From: Candidatus Competibacteraceae bacterium
Lineage (GTDB): Bacteria; Pseudomonadota; Gammaproteobacteria; Competibacterales; Competibacteraceae
NCBI GenBank assembly: GCA_020445005.1
Contig: JAGRHM010000232.1
Coordinates: forward strand, 1-22,212
DNA length: 22,212 bases
Direction of reading: 5' to 3'
Below, in pieces: positions 9,301-15,063 of the stretch (position 1 is the stretch's first letter; the number at the start of each line of letters is the position of its first letter). Below the pieces are notes generated by a model that saw only the letters and a program-made list of their open reading frames with translations, did no database searches and had not been told where the DNA came from. The position numbers and the translations under genes were made by a program.

Positions 9301-9943
9301 GACGCCGCCTTTTGAAAATACGCCGCAGGATCCCGGCTACATCAAGGGTTATGTCGCCGGAGTACGGGAAAATGGGGGTCAGTACACCCATGCCGCTCTG
9401 TGGGTGGTGCGCGCCTTGGCCGAATTGGGCCGGCGGGATCAAGCCGCCCGCCTGCTGGAGATGCTCAGCCCGGTTAGCCATACGCTGACGCCGGAAGCGG
9501 TCGCAATTTACCAACTGGAGCCTTTTTCAGTGGCGGCCGATATTTACGGCGTTGCGCCGCATGTGGGACGCGGCGGCTGGAGCGGATACACCGGTTCGGC
9601 GGGTTGGCTGCTGCGGGTCATGCTGGAATCCATTCTGGGTCTGGAGCTGGTCGAGGGCCACGCCCTGCATTTGCGTCCCTGTATTCCCGACGAGTGGCCG
9701 GGCTTTCATCTGCGTTACCAACTGCCGGATGGCGAAACCGCCTATGAAATTCATGTGCGTAACCCCGAGGGGCGAGCCAGGCGGGTCGTCGCCGTGGAAA
9801 TCGATGACCGTCCTGGGCGAATCGAATATGGCTCAGCCTATGTGCCCCTGTTCCAGGATGGTCTGATCCACCAGGTGCGGGTGATCCTGGCTGAAGCGCA
9901 TGAAGATGCGCCGATAGATGTTCCCCCATCGATTTCAGCGTGA
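6374..9943 (+). CDS. Large GH94 glycoside phosphorylase-like protein (NdvB C-terminal half / 1,2-beta-oligoglucan phosphorylase type)
   Basis: A 1189-aa protein. ATG 6374 is preferred over TTG 6368 because GGGAG lies 7 nt upstream. Two GH94-type beta-sandwich regions are seen: about residues 10-300 (RYATFLTAAGTGYSAWGDLA) and about 360-680 (LQFWNGYGGFSAGGDEYVIR). An (alpha/alpha)6 barrel follows (AFGFRDQLQDAVALIYYDP, HWWHPPVGYGIRTRFSDDRL), carrying the catalytic GGGDWNDGMNRVG motif with acids at 847 and 850, then KGYVAGVRENGGQYTHAALW and a C-terminal beta domain. This matches the tail half of cyclic beta-1,2-glucan synthases but without the N-terminal glycosyltransferase, as in stand-alone beta-1,2-oligoglucan phosphorylases. 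No signal peptide, so cytosolic. Exact linkage specificity is inferred. Confidence 0.88.
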   Translation: MHADLIQHAQAVGGHVLVRGRYATFLTAAGTGYSAWGDLALTRWSADPVEDSDGLFLYLRDLDSGLFWSLGQQPALAPAGRYESHFTTRIATLRQVHAGIEARLDLCIAPDADLELRRVTLRNPGDRPRRIELTSYAGVVINAWAADAAHPAFSKLFVQTEWVVEQGTLLARRRPRAPEEAHCWLAHASTGEEEHENAQPLQYETDRARFIGRGYSLAAPRALLTQEPLSGTVGSVLDPIISLRRTVHLAAGGEVAIAFLLGAAAERETALELAMRYASPTAVEAAFQAVADAADIASPLRPATALNANVGRKSTRPYEPATRCVADSPESSRPLHEPGLKVEGEARWQNEALESDAESLQFWNGYGGFSAGGDEYVIRLTPDANGRLRLPPQPWVNVIANPQFGFLASETGAGATWSQNSRENRLTPWYNDPLLDLPGEALYLRDEDRRRFWSLTPGPISQPVPYEIRHGFGYSRYRHVSQGLRQEVWLFAAREEPVKLIRIRLHNPTRQPRHVSLFAYARLVLGVLPGDHARELAIEQDSATGALLAENRNREFTGRIAFAAVSPTDSVPIHISGDRAAFMGRYGNPACPAALSRDKILDGRLGTGLDPCFALQVTLRLEPGATVERAFLLGEASSRDEARRLIGRYTEDGAVAAALGRVRQFWRDRLAALRIQTPAPALDLMINGWAAYQTLSCRLWGRSAFYQSGGAFGFRDQLQDAVALIYYDPALTRRQLLLHAAQQFIEGDVLHWWHPPVGYGIRTRFSDDRLWLPWLATFYSRATGDWSVFGEPAPFLQARALAPGEDEALLTPEDSGETASLYEHCCRALDGSLTQGAHGLPLMGGGDWNDGMNRVGRAGRGESVWLGFFLYAILGDFIPVCGRNSDYNRARRYAAFRSHLAEALNEQGWDGEWYRRAWYDNGAVLGAVTSDECRIDALAQAWAVISRAAPWERAETAMDAVERHLISEREGLIRLLTPPFENTPQDPGYIKGYVAGVRENGGQYTHAALWVVRALAELGRRDQAARLLEMLSPVSHTLTPEAVAIYQLEPFSVAADIYGVAPHVGRGGWSGYTGSAGWLLRVMLESILGLELVEGHALHLRPCIPDEWPGFHLRYQLPDGETAYEIHVRNPEGRARRVVAVEIDDRPGRIEYGSAYVPLFQDGLIHQVRVILAEAHEDAPIDVPPSISA

Positions 9944-10057
9944 TCATCTTGATCAACCGCTAATAATTAATGACATAATACGATCCGTATTTACTGCATT
10001 TTGTATGGGCGACGGTCGGGTCGCCCTTCATTAACACTGGCTACTGGACTCTCCGCC

Positions 10058-10924
10058 ATGACTCCCGAATCCCTGGTGCAAGACACCCATACCCTGCTTT
10101 CCCTGCCTGATGTGGCTTTTCGAGTCAATGAATTGATTGATCAGCCCGATACTCGACCGTCGGACCTCGCCGAAGTCATTTTATGCGATCCAGGCTTATC
10201 CGCGCGCTTATTGCGTTTGATTAACAGCGCCTACTATGGATTGTCCAAACCCGTGGATACCGTTTCGCAAGCTATTTATTTTATTGGCCAACGCGAATTG
10301 CGGGATTTGGTGTTCGCGACCTCGACGGTTAACCTGTTCAAGGGTCTGCCGCCGGAACAGGTGAACATGGAGATGTTCTGGTTTCACAGTATTGCCTGTG
10401 GGATCGCTGCCCGTGAACTGGCCCGGCGTTGCCGTCTGCCGGAGGGCGAGCGGTTGTTTCTGGCCGGACTACTGCATAGCGTGGGCAAGCTGGTTTTTTA
10501 CAGCCAATGCCCTGATCAATACCGCCAGGTTCTGCAGCAGGTTGAACGGGAAGCGGTGGATACGGTTGTCGCCGAGCGCCAGGTCTTTGGTTTCACCTAT
10601 GCGGACGTGAGCGCTGAATTACTGAAAAGTTGGCGGTTTCCCGAACGCCTCTGGGTCGCGGTTGCGCATCATCTGGAACCGGCCCAGGCCCCAAATTACT
10701 GGCTGGAGGCGGTGATTGTCCATGCATCCGTCTATGTGGCGAACAGCCTGCAACCCAGCGTCAATGTGGCCCCGTTGACCATGGGTTCGCCGGATATTCT
10801 GGCGGCGCTGGCCGATATGCTGGCTTTGTCCCCAGATTCGCTGGCGGCGCTGCCTGCGGAAATTAATCTTCAAGTCATTGAAGTTTTTGAGATTATTCAA
10901 CCGGGCGCGACGCTGATCTACTAA
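10058..10924 (+). CDS. HDOD-domain signalling protein
   Basis: A 288-aa protein dominated by an HDOD domain, a catalytically degenerate HD relative found in bacterial signalling proteins. Typical features are LIDQPDTRPSDLAEVILCDP, GLSARLLRLINSAYYGL, the AIYFIGQRELRDLV stretch, FLAGLLHSVGKL (the HD-like site) and VAVAHHLEP. No output domain or membrane segment accompanies it, so it is probably a cytosolic partner protein. ATG 10058 fits the family better than TTG 10001. It follows the GH94 gene by 114 bp on the same strand; co-transcription is possible but not shown. Confidence 0.88.
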   Translation: MTPESLVQDTHTLLSLPDVAFRVNELIDQPDTRPSDLAEVILCDPGLSARLLRLINSAYYGLSKPVDTVSQAIYFIGQRELRDLVFATSTVNLFKGLPPEQVNMEMFWFHSIACGIAARELARRCRLPEGERLFLAGLLHSVGKLVFYSQCPDQYRQVLQQVEREAVDTVVAERQVFGFTYADVSAELLKSWRFPERLWVAVAHHLEPAQAPNYWLEAVIVHASVYVANSLQPSVNVAPLTMGSPDILAALADMLALSPDSLAALPAEINLQVIEVFEIIQPGATLIY

Positions 10925-11008
10925 ACCGCATCAAAGGAATCCCGCAATGTCGGGGATGGTGGGTCATGCTGGAGAAGATGGGTTAAGTACTCGGAAGAAA
11001 TGGTTTTC

Positions 11009-11037
11009 TTGACAGACAGGCATTGACCCTGGATAAT
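11009..11037 (+). promoter_or_regulatory. Sigma70 promoter for tRNA-Met
   Basis: A perfect -35 TTGACA at 11009-11014, a 17-bp spacer, and GATAAT at 11032-11037 (5 of 6 to TATAAT). Transcription would begin near 11044, about 40 bp upstream of the mature tRNA 5' end. This strength and spacing fit a stable-RNA promoter. Confidence 0.85.
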
Positions 11038-11082
11038 TCGCGCTTTCCAAGCATTCCCCGCTATCGTTTTCTCCTCTGCAAT

Positions 11083-11159
11083 GGCTACGTAGCTCAGGCG
11101 GTTAGAGCACGGCACTCATAATGCCGGTGTCGGTGGTTCGAGTCCACCCGTAGCCACCA
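11083..11159 (+). tRNA. tRNA-Met (CAT), elongator
   Basis: A 77-nt cloverleaf: acceptor GGCTACG pairs with CGTAGCC at the 3' end, followed by discriminator A and encoded CCA (11157-11159). The D arm is AGCTCAGGCGGTTAGAGC. The anticodon stem is CGGCA/TGCCG with loop CTCATAA, giving anticodon CAT. The T arm contains GGTTCGAGTCC. The acceptor sequence matches elongator tRNA-Met of enterobacteria rather than the initiator, whose first base pair is unpaired, or tRNA-Ile2. It sits at the left edge of the accessory segment. Confidence 0.96.
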
Positions 11160-11201
11160 CACAATCAGTTGCTTAAACCGCCTTTCAACAAGCCCTGACC
11201 T

Positions 11202-12047
11202 TCAAGGCCGGCCACTCATCGCCCGGTCGATGCGTTGTACGCGCTGTTCAATGAGGTTCGTGAACCATGTATGCAGCGCCGGGATCAAGTCCACCATACC
11301 GCCATAATAAGCGCCTAACACGGGAATGAATCCGACTGCGGTTCGCAAGACCCCGATCGCCGCCGCCTGACCTTGAGGAAAATGGGCGCGCTGAGCGGCT
11401 ACATAGGTGCTTACGCCGGAATGGATGTTGCTCAACGCATTGGCGAAGCTGACGGTCGTACCGACGGCGCGCGCTGCGCGCGGTCGCGCCCACAAGAACG
11501 GCTTGGCGCGTTCGCCCCAATCCTTGACCTGGGTTAAAGCGCGGTTAATCTGGTCCCAATCCGTTCGAGATGAAGCCAACTGTTGATCAATAATCCGGGT
11601 TTGCTCGTCAAAATTATGAATAGCATTGCGCAGTTCCTGAAATTTGCTATCGACGGCTTGAGCAAATTTGACGAACGGCTTCGGCATGTCATTGATCAGT
11701 CCGCCTTGCCGAAAAACCTGGTTGGGGTTGCCACAGTAGGTCAATGAGGCCGTATTGTCCGTCCAGCGCCCTCCCTGACTGTGGATATGCTGGAAGGCTT
11801 CTTCCAGGTCGTCAATGGTAAAGAATCCCGCACCGGTCTTTCCTGCATCCTCCAGTTCCCGAGTCATTGCCGTCTGGTGTTGGGAATCCGAACACGCCGC
11901 GATATTTCGTCGGGCGTCATACCAGAACTGGAAGAGTTCGTTGGCAAAGGCGATGCGTTGGAGACAGAAACTACCGCTGCCCCACGGTGCGGAAATATCT
12001 CTCGCTTCCAAGTGGGCCAACCTGGCCCCGGTCCAATAGTCCGTCAT
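11202..12047 (-). CDS. Unknown 281-aa protein behind a structured leader
   Basis: I do not recognise a family. The start is firm: ATG 12047 with AAGGAG 7 nt upstream. The N-terminal half is rich in aromatic residues and short helices (WTGARLAHLEARD, FANELFQFWYDARR). Residues of about 125-180 look helical or coiled. Residues of about 228-262 are Gly/Ala-rich and hydrophobic (IGVLRTAVGFIPVLGAYYGG), resembling a membrane-inserting or glycine-zipper segment. There is no signal peptide. The gene is isolated, lies between tRNA-Met and integron-like cassettes, and its approximately 180-nt leader contains a GEMM-like fold plus an intrinsic terminator, so expression is probably conditional. A pore-forming or membrane-perturbing role is conceivable but unproven. 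Confidence 0.7.
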   Translation of the reverse strand: MTDYWTGARLAHLEARDISAPWGSGSFCLQRIAFANELFQFWYDARRNIAACSDSQHQTAMTRELEDAGKTGAGFFTIDDLEEAFQHIHSQGGRWTDNTASLTYCGNPNQVFRQGGLINDMPKPFVKFAQAVDSKFQELRNAIHNFDEQTRIIDQQLASSRTDWDQINRALTQVKDWGERAKPFLWARPRAARAVGTTVSFANALSNIHSGVSTYVAAQRAHFPQGQAAAIGVLRTAVGFIPVLGAYYGGMVDLIPALHTWFTNLIEQRVQRIDRAMSGRP

Positions 12048-12089
12048 GCCCGCTCTCCTTATTCCATGTTGCGATGAAACCGGCCCATC

Positions 12090-12144
12090 AAAAAAGCCGA
12101 ACCGCCCCCTGCGACCTTAACGGCGTCGCTCTCGGCAGTTCGGC
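12090..12144 (-). terminator. Intrinsic terminator/attenuator in the leader of the 281-aa gene
   Basis: Read on the minus strand, GCCGAACTGCC (12144-12134) pairs with GGCGGTTCGGC (12106-12096) over 11 bp with one G-T wobble. An inner hairpin GCGAC/GTCGC nests inside, and six T residues follow (12095-12090). It lies 43 nt before the start codon of the downstream gene, so full termination would silence that gene. An upstream segment, CCGAACCTGCC (12201-12191), can also pair with the 3' arm, which gives a built-in alternative structure. Confidence 0.8.
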
Positions 12145-12205
12145 TGTCCTGGGATCGCTCAGGATCCGTAACTTTCCGCCCCGGCCTTATGGCAGGTTCG
12201 GTTTT
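12134..12205 (-). promoter_or_regulatory. Candidate GEMM-like (cyclic-dinucleotide) riboswitch aptamer
   Basis: On the minus strand the leader reads ACC-TGCC-ATAA-GGCC-GGGGCGGAAAG, then TTACGGATCCT, a loop, AGGACAGCCGAACTGCCGA. This parallels the Vibrio Vc2 c-di-GMP-I aptamer: ACC-stem-tetraloop-stem-GGGACGCAAAG, then CCGGCCTA, a loop, TAGGTAGC, GGGGTTACCGA. Differences are a non-GNRA loop (ATAA), GGAAAG instead of GCAAAG, and an aberrant 5' flank, so ligand binding is uncertain. Position (directly upstream of a terminator and a gene) is as expected for a riboswitch. Recognised by eye only. Confidence 0.5.
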
Positions 12206-12231
12206 AAATCGTTAAATAGAAACTGATATAT

Positions 12232-12259
12232 AGTGTAACATAATAAGCCATAAAATCAA
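12232..12259 (-). promoter_or_regulatory. Possible promoter for the structured leader
   Basis: On the minus strand, TTGATT (12259-12254), a 16-bp spacer and TACACT (12237-12232) resemble sigma70 elements, in an AT-rich stretch that also has TATATA just downstream. Transcription would start near 12225 and give a leader of about 180 nt containing the whole GEMM-like fold. Confidence 0.45.
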
Positions 12260-12392
12260 TAAGTGATTTAATGAGTCGTGAAATCTTCGTGCAGGACGCC
12301 GCGCGATAGCTGCTCTTCGTTCAGAGCGGTAACGTCACCGCGTCCCCTTGTTTCAAAATGAAAAGGTGTTCACGAACGATGTTTCAAGTTGA

Positions 12393-12427
12393 AACACTGA
12401 CCGGTTCCGTCGGAATCGGTCAGTGTT
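12393..12427. terminator. Strong 16-bp hairpin, possible bidirectional terminator
   Basis: AACACTGACCGGTTCC (12393-12408) pairs with GGAATCGGTCAGTGTT (12412-12427) around a 3-nt loop with a single G-T wobble. TTTTA follows on the plus side, and A/T-rich GAAAC precedes it, so it could terminate in either direction. No gene ends immediately beside it. It overlaps the perfect palindrome TGTTTCAA-G-TTGAAACA at 12380-12396, which looks operator-like. Confidence 0.6.
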
Positions 12428-12556
12428 TTAAGTTGGCTCTATTGCCTTGAATGCATTGCCGATGTTTGGGTGATCTGCCGGACGAAGAAAAGGGCATGGG
12501 ATTTGCTATTGTTTTAGGCATTCGATGGGGTTGGTGTTGGCTCCTTTAGAAGTTGG

Positions 12557-12592
12557 CGAGCGTTTTCCGGCATGGGAAACGCTCGGTTTTTT
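12557..12592 (+). terminator. Intrinsic terminator without an assigned gene
   Basis: CGAGCGTTT (12557-12565) pairs perfectly with AAACGCTCG (12577-12585); the loop can extend the stem with TCC/GGG, and GTTTTTT follows. This is a textbook plus-strand Rho-independent terminator. The transcript it ends is not evident and would have to lie in 12260-12556. Confidence 0.7.
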
Positions 12593-12778
12593 ACAGCGTG
12601 TGCGGCGCGGCGATTTAGCTCCATCATGGCCGATGGCGTCTCTCGATAATGGATGAATGATGATAGACAACGGATAAAGACTTTATGCATGAAGGGGTTC
12701 TTGTCAATAGAGGCATGCTGTAGTAGTTGAACAGAAACGGCATAATCATTTATTTGGTTGAAAACAGAGGACAAAAAA

Positions 12779-13288
12779 ATGGCTAATGAACCCGTCATAG
12801 AAAGGCTTGAAAAACTCGAAGGTGACAATCGAAAAATAAAAAACATAGCCTGGATTATAGCAATAGTTGCAGGTATTTTTGGTGTCGGTGGTGCATTTGG
12901 ACTGTCTGCATTAACCTCAGCTAAAGGGGAAATCAGGCAGCTAAATATAGATATAGACTCTATTTCGGGCAAATTGAAAACTGAAGTTAATGAAATAATA
13001 AATTCAACTAAGAAATCTTTTGATAAGATTGCCGATGAAAAGGCAAAAGCCATTGTTTCAGCAGTAGAAAATAATAATAAGAACCTTAGTGACAAGTTAG
13101 CAACTTGGGGACCAACAACAGAAATTCGGAAAGTTGTCTGGAAGGGTAGAAATGGGTCAAGTGAATATAGTGCATGCCCTGATGGATCGTATGTTTCTGA
13201 AATTAGGGTTATTGATGAAGATGGAGGCTCTGCTTGTGTTTCTTGTATCAATGGCGTTGAATTCAAGTGTCGCCCGTTAAATCGATGA
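12779..13288 (+). CDS. Integron-cassette gene 1: small membrane-anchored protein with Cys-containing tail
   Basis: A 169-aa protein of unknown function. ATG 12779 has AGAGG 8 nt upstream, which excludes the longer TTG start. Layout: a charged N-terminus (MANEPVIERLEKLEGDNRKI), one membrane segment at about residues 22-46 (IAWIIAIVAGIFGVGGAFGL), a coiled-coil-like region to about 105, then a compact tail with four cysteines (133, 153, 156, 164; SACPDGSYVSEIRV and SACVSCINGVEFKC). With the N-terminus inside, the tail would be periplasmic and could be disulfide-bonded. Strongly AT-rich compared with the flanking genome. An attC-like site follows its stop codon. Confidence 0.75.
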   Translation: MANEPVIERLEKLEGDNRKIKNIAWIIAIVAGIFGVGGAFGLSALTSAKGEIRQLNIDIDSISGKLKTEVNEIINSTKKSFDKIADEKAKAIVSAVENNNKNLSDKLATWGPTTEIRKVVWKGRNGSSEYSACPDGSYVSEIRVIDEDGGSACVSCINGVEFKCRPLNR

Positions 13289-13291
13289 TTA

Positions 13292-13349
13292 GCATCAACA
13301 AAATAAATACACCTAGCCTCCTTGTCGGCGGGTGATTTAAGCGTTAGGA
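13292..13349 (+). mobile_element. attC-like recombination site 1
   Basis: Just after the cassette-1 stop codon, a site runs from ATCAAC (13294-13299) through an imperfect hairpin CACC-TA-GCC / GGC-GGGTG (13310-13332) to ATTTAAGCGTTAGGA. The 3' end matches the typical attC end (TTTAAGCG followed by TTAGG), with the expected cut between G13343 and T13344. The first-core-site match is weaker than in site 2. Confidence 0.65.
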
Positions 13350-14050
13350 ATAAAAAATTATCATGACAAAGAAATCTCTGGAATATTGCTCGTTGAGTTA
13401 CCTAAATATATGGCTCTCAACAGATAGAAAATGCTGTAAAGCCTTGGAAAGTGGGAACAGGAAGGAAAAGCTTGAAGCCTTGAAAAATGCTGCGAGCGCG
13501 TACCGTATAGCAAGAAATCTACCAAGCAAATATGAAGAGGAGTCCGGCAAGAATAGATATGAACCAGTGGTGGAAATATTGGAAACAGTTAAAAAACCGG
13601 ATCTTGGAGTTAATCCAGTAGCAAAGATCAAAGAAATAGAAAAGGCAATATCAAAACAATACGGAAACAGAAGTGTTCTTTCTTTAACAACAAAATTTAT
13701 GTGGCTTACGTTCAAAAAACCAGTTCTTATCTATGATTCACAAGCGAGAATCGCCCTAGAAACCCCTGTTGGGGATTTAAATGCATTCTATTCCAAGTGG
13801 AAAGAAGCTTACGAGGCAAAGAAGCATGAGGTAGCGCAAGCATGCGATAAGTTGCCGTCGGTTTATCTATACTCAGTAGACCAACAGCAAGGCACTAAAT
13901 CTTATGTGGAAGAGATTGCTTCATCAGACTGGTTTAGAGAGCGAGTGTTTGATATTTATCTGTGGAACAGAGGATTAGATTCCTAACAAAAAAATCCAGA
14001 GGGATTGGTTTCGTCGCTGGCGCTCCTCAACCAGCCCCTCATTTTAAGCG
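13344..14050 (+). mobile_element. Integron gene cassette 2 (CALIN-type, no integrase nearby)
   Basis: The cassette begins TTAGGAA after the cut site G/TT at 13343/13344 and ends at G14050. GTTAGGAA (13343-13350) is exactly complementary over 8 bp to TTCCTAAC (13980-13987), as required when the two half-sites of one cassette form a double-stranded core in the excised circle. It holds a single plus-strand gene, has little non-coding sequence, and is AT-rich. No tyrosine-recombinase intI gene is present in the window. Confidence 0.75.
13363..13986 (+). CDS. Integron-cassette gene 2: unknown 207-aa protein
   Basis: I do not recognise a named family. The protein is soluble, Lys-rich and AT-rich in codon use, starting MTKKSLEYCSLSYLNIWLST. 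The central SLTTKFMWLTFKKPVLIYDS recalls a motif (S-x-x-KF-x-x-x...P-x-x-IYDS) seen in various uncharacterised accessory proteins; this resemblance is weak and from memory. ATG 13363 lies 12 nt after AGGAA, which overlaps the recombination core. The stop codon TAA lies inside the first core site of attC 2 (TCCTAAC), a common feature of integron cassettes. Cassette genes usually rely on upstream transcription, and no promoter is obvious here. Confidence 0.75.
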   Translation: MTKKSLEYCSLSYLNIWLSTDRKCCKALESGNRKEKLEALKNAASAYRIARNLPSKYEEESGKNRYEPVVEILETVKKPDLGVNPVAKIKEIEKAISKQYGNRSVLSLTTKFMWLTFKKPVLIYDSQARIALETPVGDLNAFYSKWKEAYEAKKHEVAQACDKLPSVYLYSVDQQQGTKSYVEEIASSDWFRERVFDIYLWNRGLDS

Positions 14051-14056
14051 TTGTCG
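13980..14056 (+). mobile_element. attC-like recombination site 2
   Basis: First core site TTCCTAAC (13980-13987); then a long imperfect hairpin in which GAGGG and TTGGTT pair with AACCA and CCCTC (about 13999-14040); then CATTTTAAGCG followed by TTGTCG, with the cut expected after G14050. Size (about 70 bp), overlap with the gene stop codon, folded stem and the TTTAAGCGTT end all match integron attC sites. Confidence 0.78.
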
Positions 14057-14080
14057 CGGACACCTCGCGCCCGCGACAAC
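14050..14080. repeat. Perfect 10-bp inverted repeat at the cassette boundary
   Basis: GTTGTCGCGG (14050-14059) and CCGCGACAAC (14071-14080) are exact reverse complements separated by 11 bp. The left arm starts at the recombination base of attC 2. It could be a relic of a further, internally deleted cassette (start and end core halves brought together) or an ordinary hairpin. No T-run follows. Confidence 0.7.
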
Positions 14081-14143
14081 AGAGCGGTAGATTTCACCCC
14101 TGGTTAGTGCTCCAAACAATCGTAAGTACCCACCAAATGAACT

Positions 14144-14446
14144 TCAGTAAAACACCGCCAGCCAAATAGCCGGGCGTGAGGTAAACGTCACTCGATGGCG
14201 GGTCTGCGCGGGCAGGTTCAGCGCATCGCCCCGCGTTAACCAAACCCGCTCGCCATCAGCGAATTCGATTTCGGCCTCTCCCTCCAGTAGTAACACCCAC
14301 TCGTGTTCGTCCTGGTCGTACCAGAAACCCTCGGGCGAAGCATGGCCATTGGAAACGATCCTCTCGATGTGCACTGGCCCCTGCTGAAGCAGCACGGTGA
14401 ATGCTTCCTCCGTCAGATCAGCCGGCAGGGGATGGAACAGATTCAT
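14144..14446 (-). CDS. Small single-domain cupin
   Basis: A 100-aa cupin beta-barrel. The first motif is WYDQDEHEWVLLLEGEAEIE (His48, Glu49 and the conserved G-x-A-x-I-E turn). The second is GDALNLPAQTRHRV (the conserved LPA-x-x-x-H, His84), so a metal-binding pocket is plausible. Substrate and reaction are unknown. ATG 14446 is chosen because GAGG lies 6 nt upstream; the longer frame would start at TTG 14458. It follows the yidD-like gene by 8 bp on the same strand, so the two are probably one transcript, though a functional link is not obvious. Confidence 0.88.
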   Translation of the reverse strand: MNLFHPLPADLTEEAFTVLLQQGPVHIERIVSNGHASPEGFWYDQDEHEWVLLLEGEAEIEFADGERVWLTRGDALNLPAQTRHRVTFTSRPAIWLAVFY

Positions 14447-14454
14447 GTCGGACC

Positions 14455-14817
14455 TCAAGGACGCCTAAACCTGACCTGCAAGGAACAGGCATCGGGCATA
14501 CAACCGCTGCTGTCACAGGCATCCGGACAGGCATCGGGCAAGCAGTCCAGCACGGCGTCCCGGCGGCGTTTGCGGCGCTCCTGCTCCTCCTGATCGGCCG
14601 CCAACGCCTGGAGCGCGACGCAACAGGCCCGCAAACGTTGCCGGAGGAGCGACAACGTGAACCAAAGTCCGTGAGTCATTAACATTTGTCGAGCGTACTC
14701 CGAACAGGACGGGCCGCCATACCGCACTCGATGCGCGCAACAGAACCCCTTGTGCGGGGACAAATAGCGTTGATAGGCGGTGATGGCCGCAATGGCGAAA
14801 CGATCCAGGCGGTTCAT
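14455..14817 (-). CDS. yidD: YidD-family membrane protein insertion factor with Cys-rich tail
   Basis: A 120-aa protein of the YidD/DUF37 family, which in E. coli helps YidC-dependent membrane protein insertion. Core features: an amphipathic N-terminus, AITAYQRYLSPHKGFCCAHR, the YGGPSCSEYARQ motif (Cys38 in the conserved SCSEY), THGLWFTLSLLRQRLRACC. Normal YidD proteins end soon after this (about 85 aa). Here a charged stretch (EEQERRKRRRD) leads to a tail with five cysteines, including three PDAC units (residues 94-111), ending QVRFRRP. It belongs to the divergent YidD subgroup with CAHRV rather than CRFxPTCS. It is not next to rpmH, rnpA or yidC in this window. Confidence 0.8.
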   Translation of the reverse strand: MNRLDRFAIAAITAYQRYLSPHKGFCCAHRVRYGGPSCSEYARQMLMTHGLWFTLSLLRQRLRACCVALQALAADQEEQERRKRRRDAVLDCLPDACPDACDSSGCMPDACSLQVRFRRP

Positions 14818-15063
14818 GGCTGCTTTAGTAGTGAGGCATCCTCCTTCATTGCTAATCCTTCCTGATGTACGCGCCGGTTATCCCTCGCCAGACAAAGGCA
14901 AATTAGAATATCCCGGAATCATCCGACTCGCCAGATTCTTCTGGAATAGGGCGATGTGCTGACCCGGTTGCGTTATCATGGCGTTCTATCGCTGGTGGAC
15001 GGGACACATGCGAAACTGCACCGTCGGCTAAACAGCAGACTTTGTACCGCTCCCGAGGATGAC

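Larger units (their letters stand above)
12260..12778. other. 519-bp stretch without a convincing gene
   Basis: No protein-coding gene is supported here. A 12-codon frame (MSREIFVQDAAR) from 12271 is too short to interpret. The stretch contains a 17-bp palindrome (12380-12396), a long hairpin (12393-12427) and a terminator-like hairpin (12557-12592), so it may encode one or more small RNAs or be the decayed end of an older gene. Base composition drops from GC-rich to AT-rich towards the first cassette gene. Confidence 0.5.

Noticed and set aside
10921..11115. Small minus-strand open frame upstream of the tRNA
   Set aside because: It overlaps the tRNA and its promoter and has no start signal or recognisable product.
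12514..13266. 250-codon minus-strand open frame
   Set aside because: It is antisense to the well-supported cassette gene at 12779-13288, Ser-rich and without motifs; it spans the terminator at 12557-12592.
11083..14140. tRNA-Met as an integration site for a genomic island
   Set aside because: No integrase gene and no duplicated tRNA 3' end could be found downstream, so island insertion at the tRNA is not supported.
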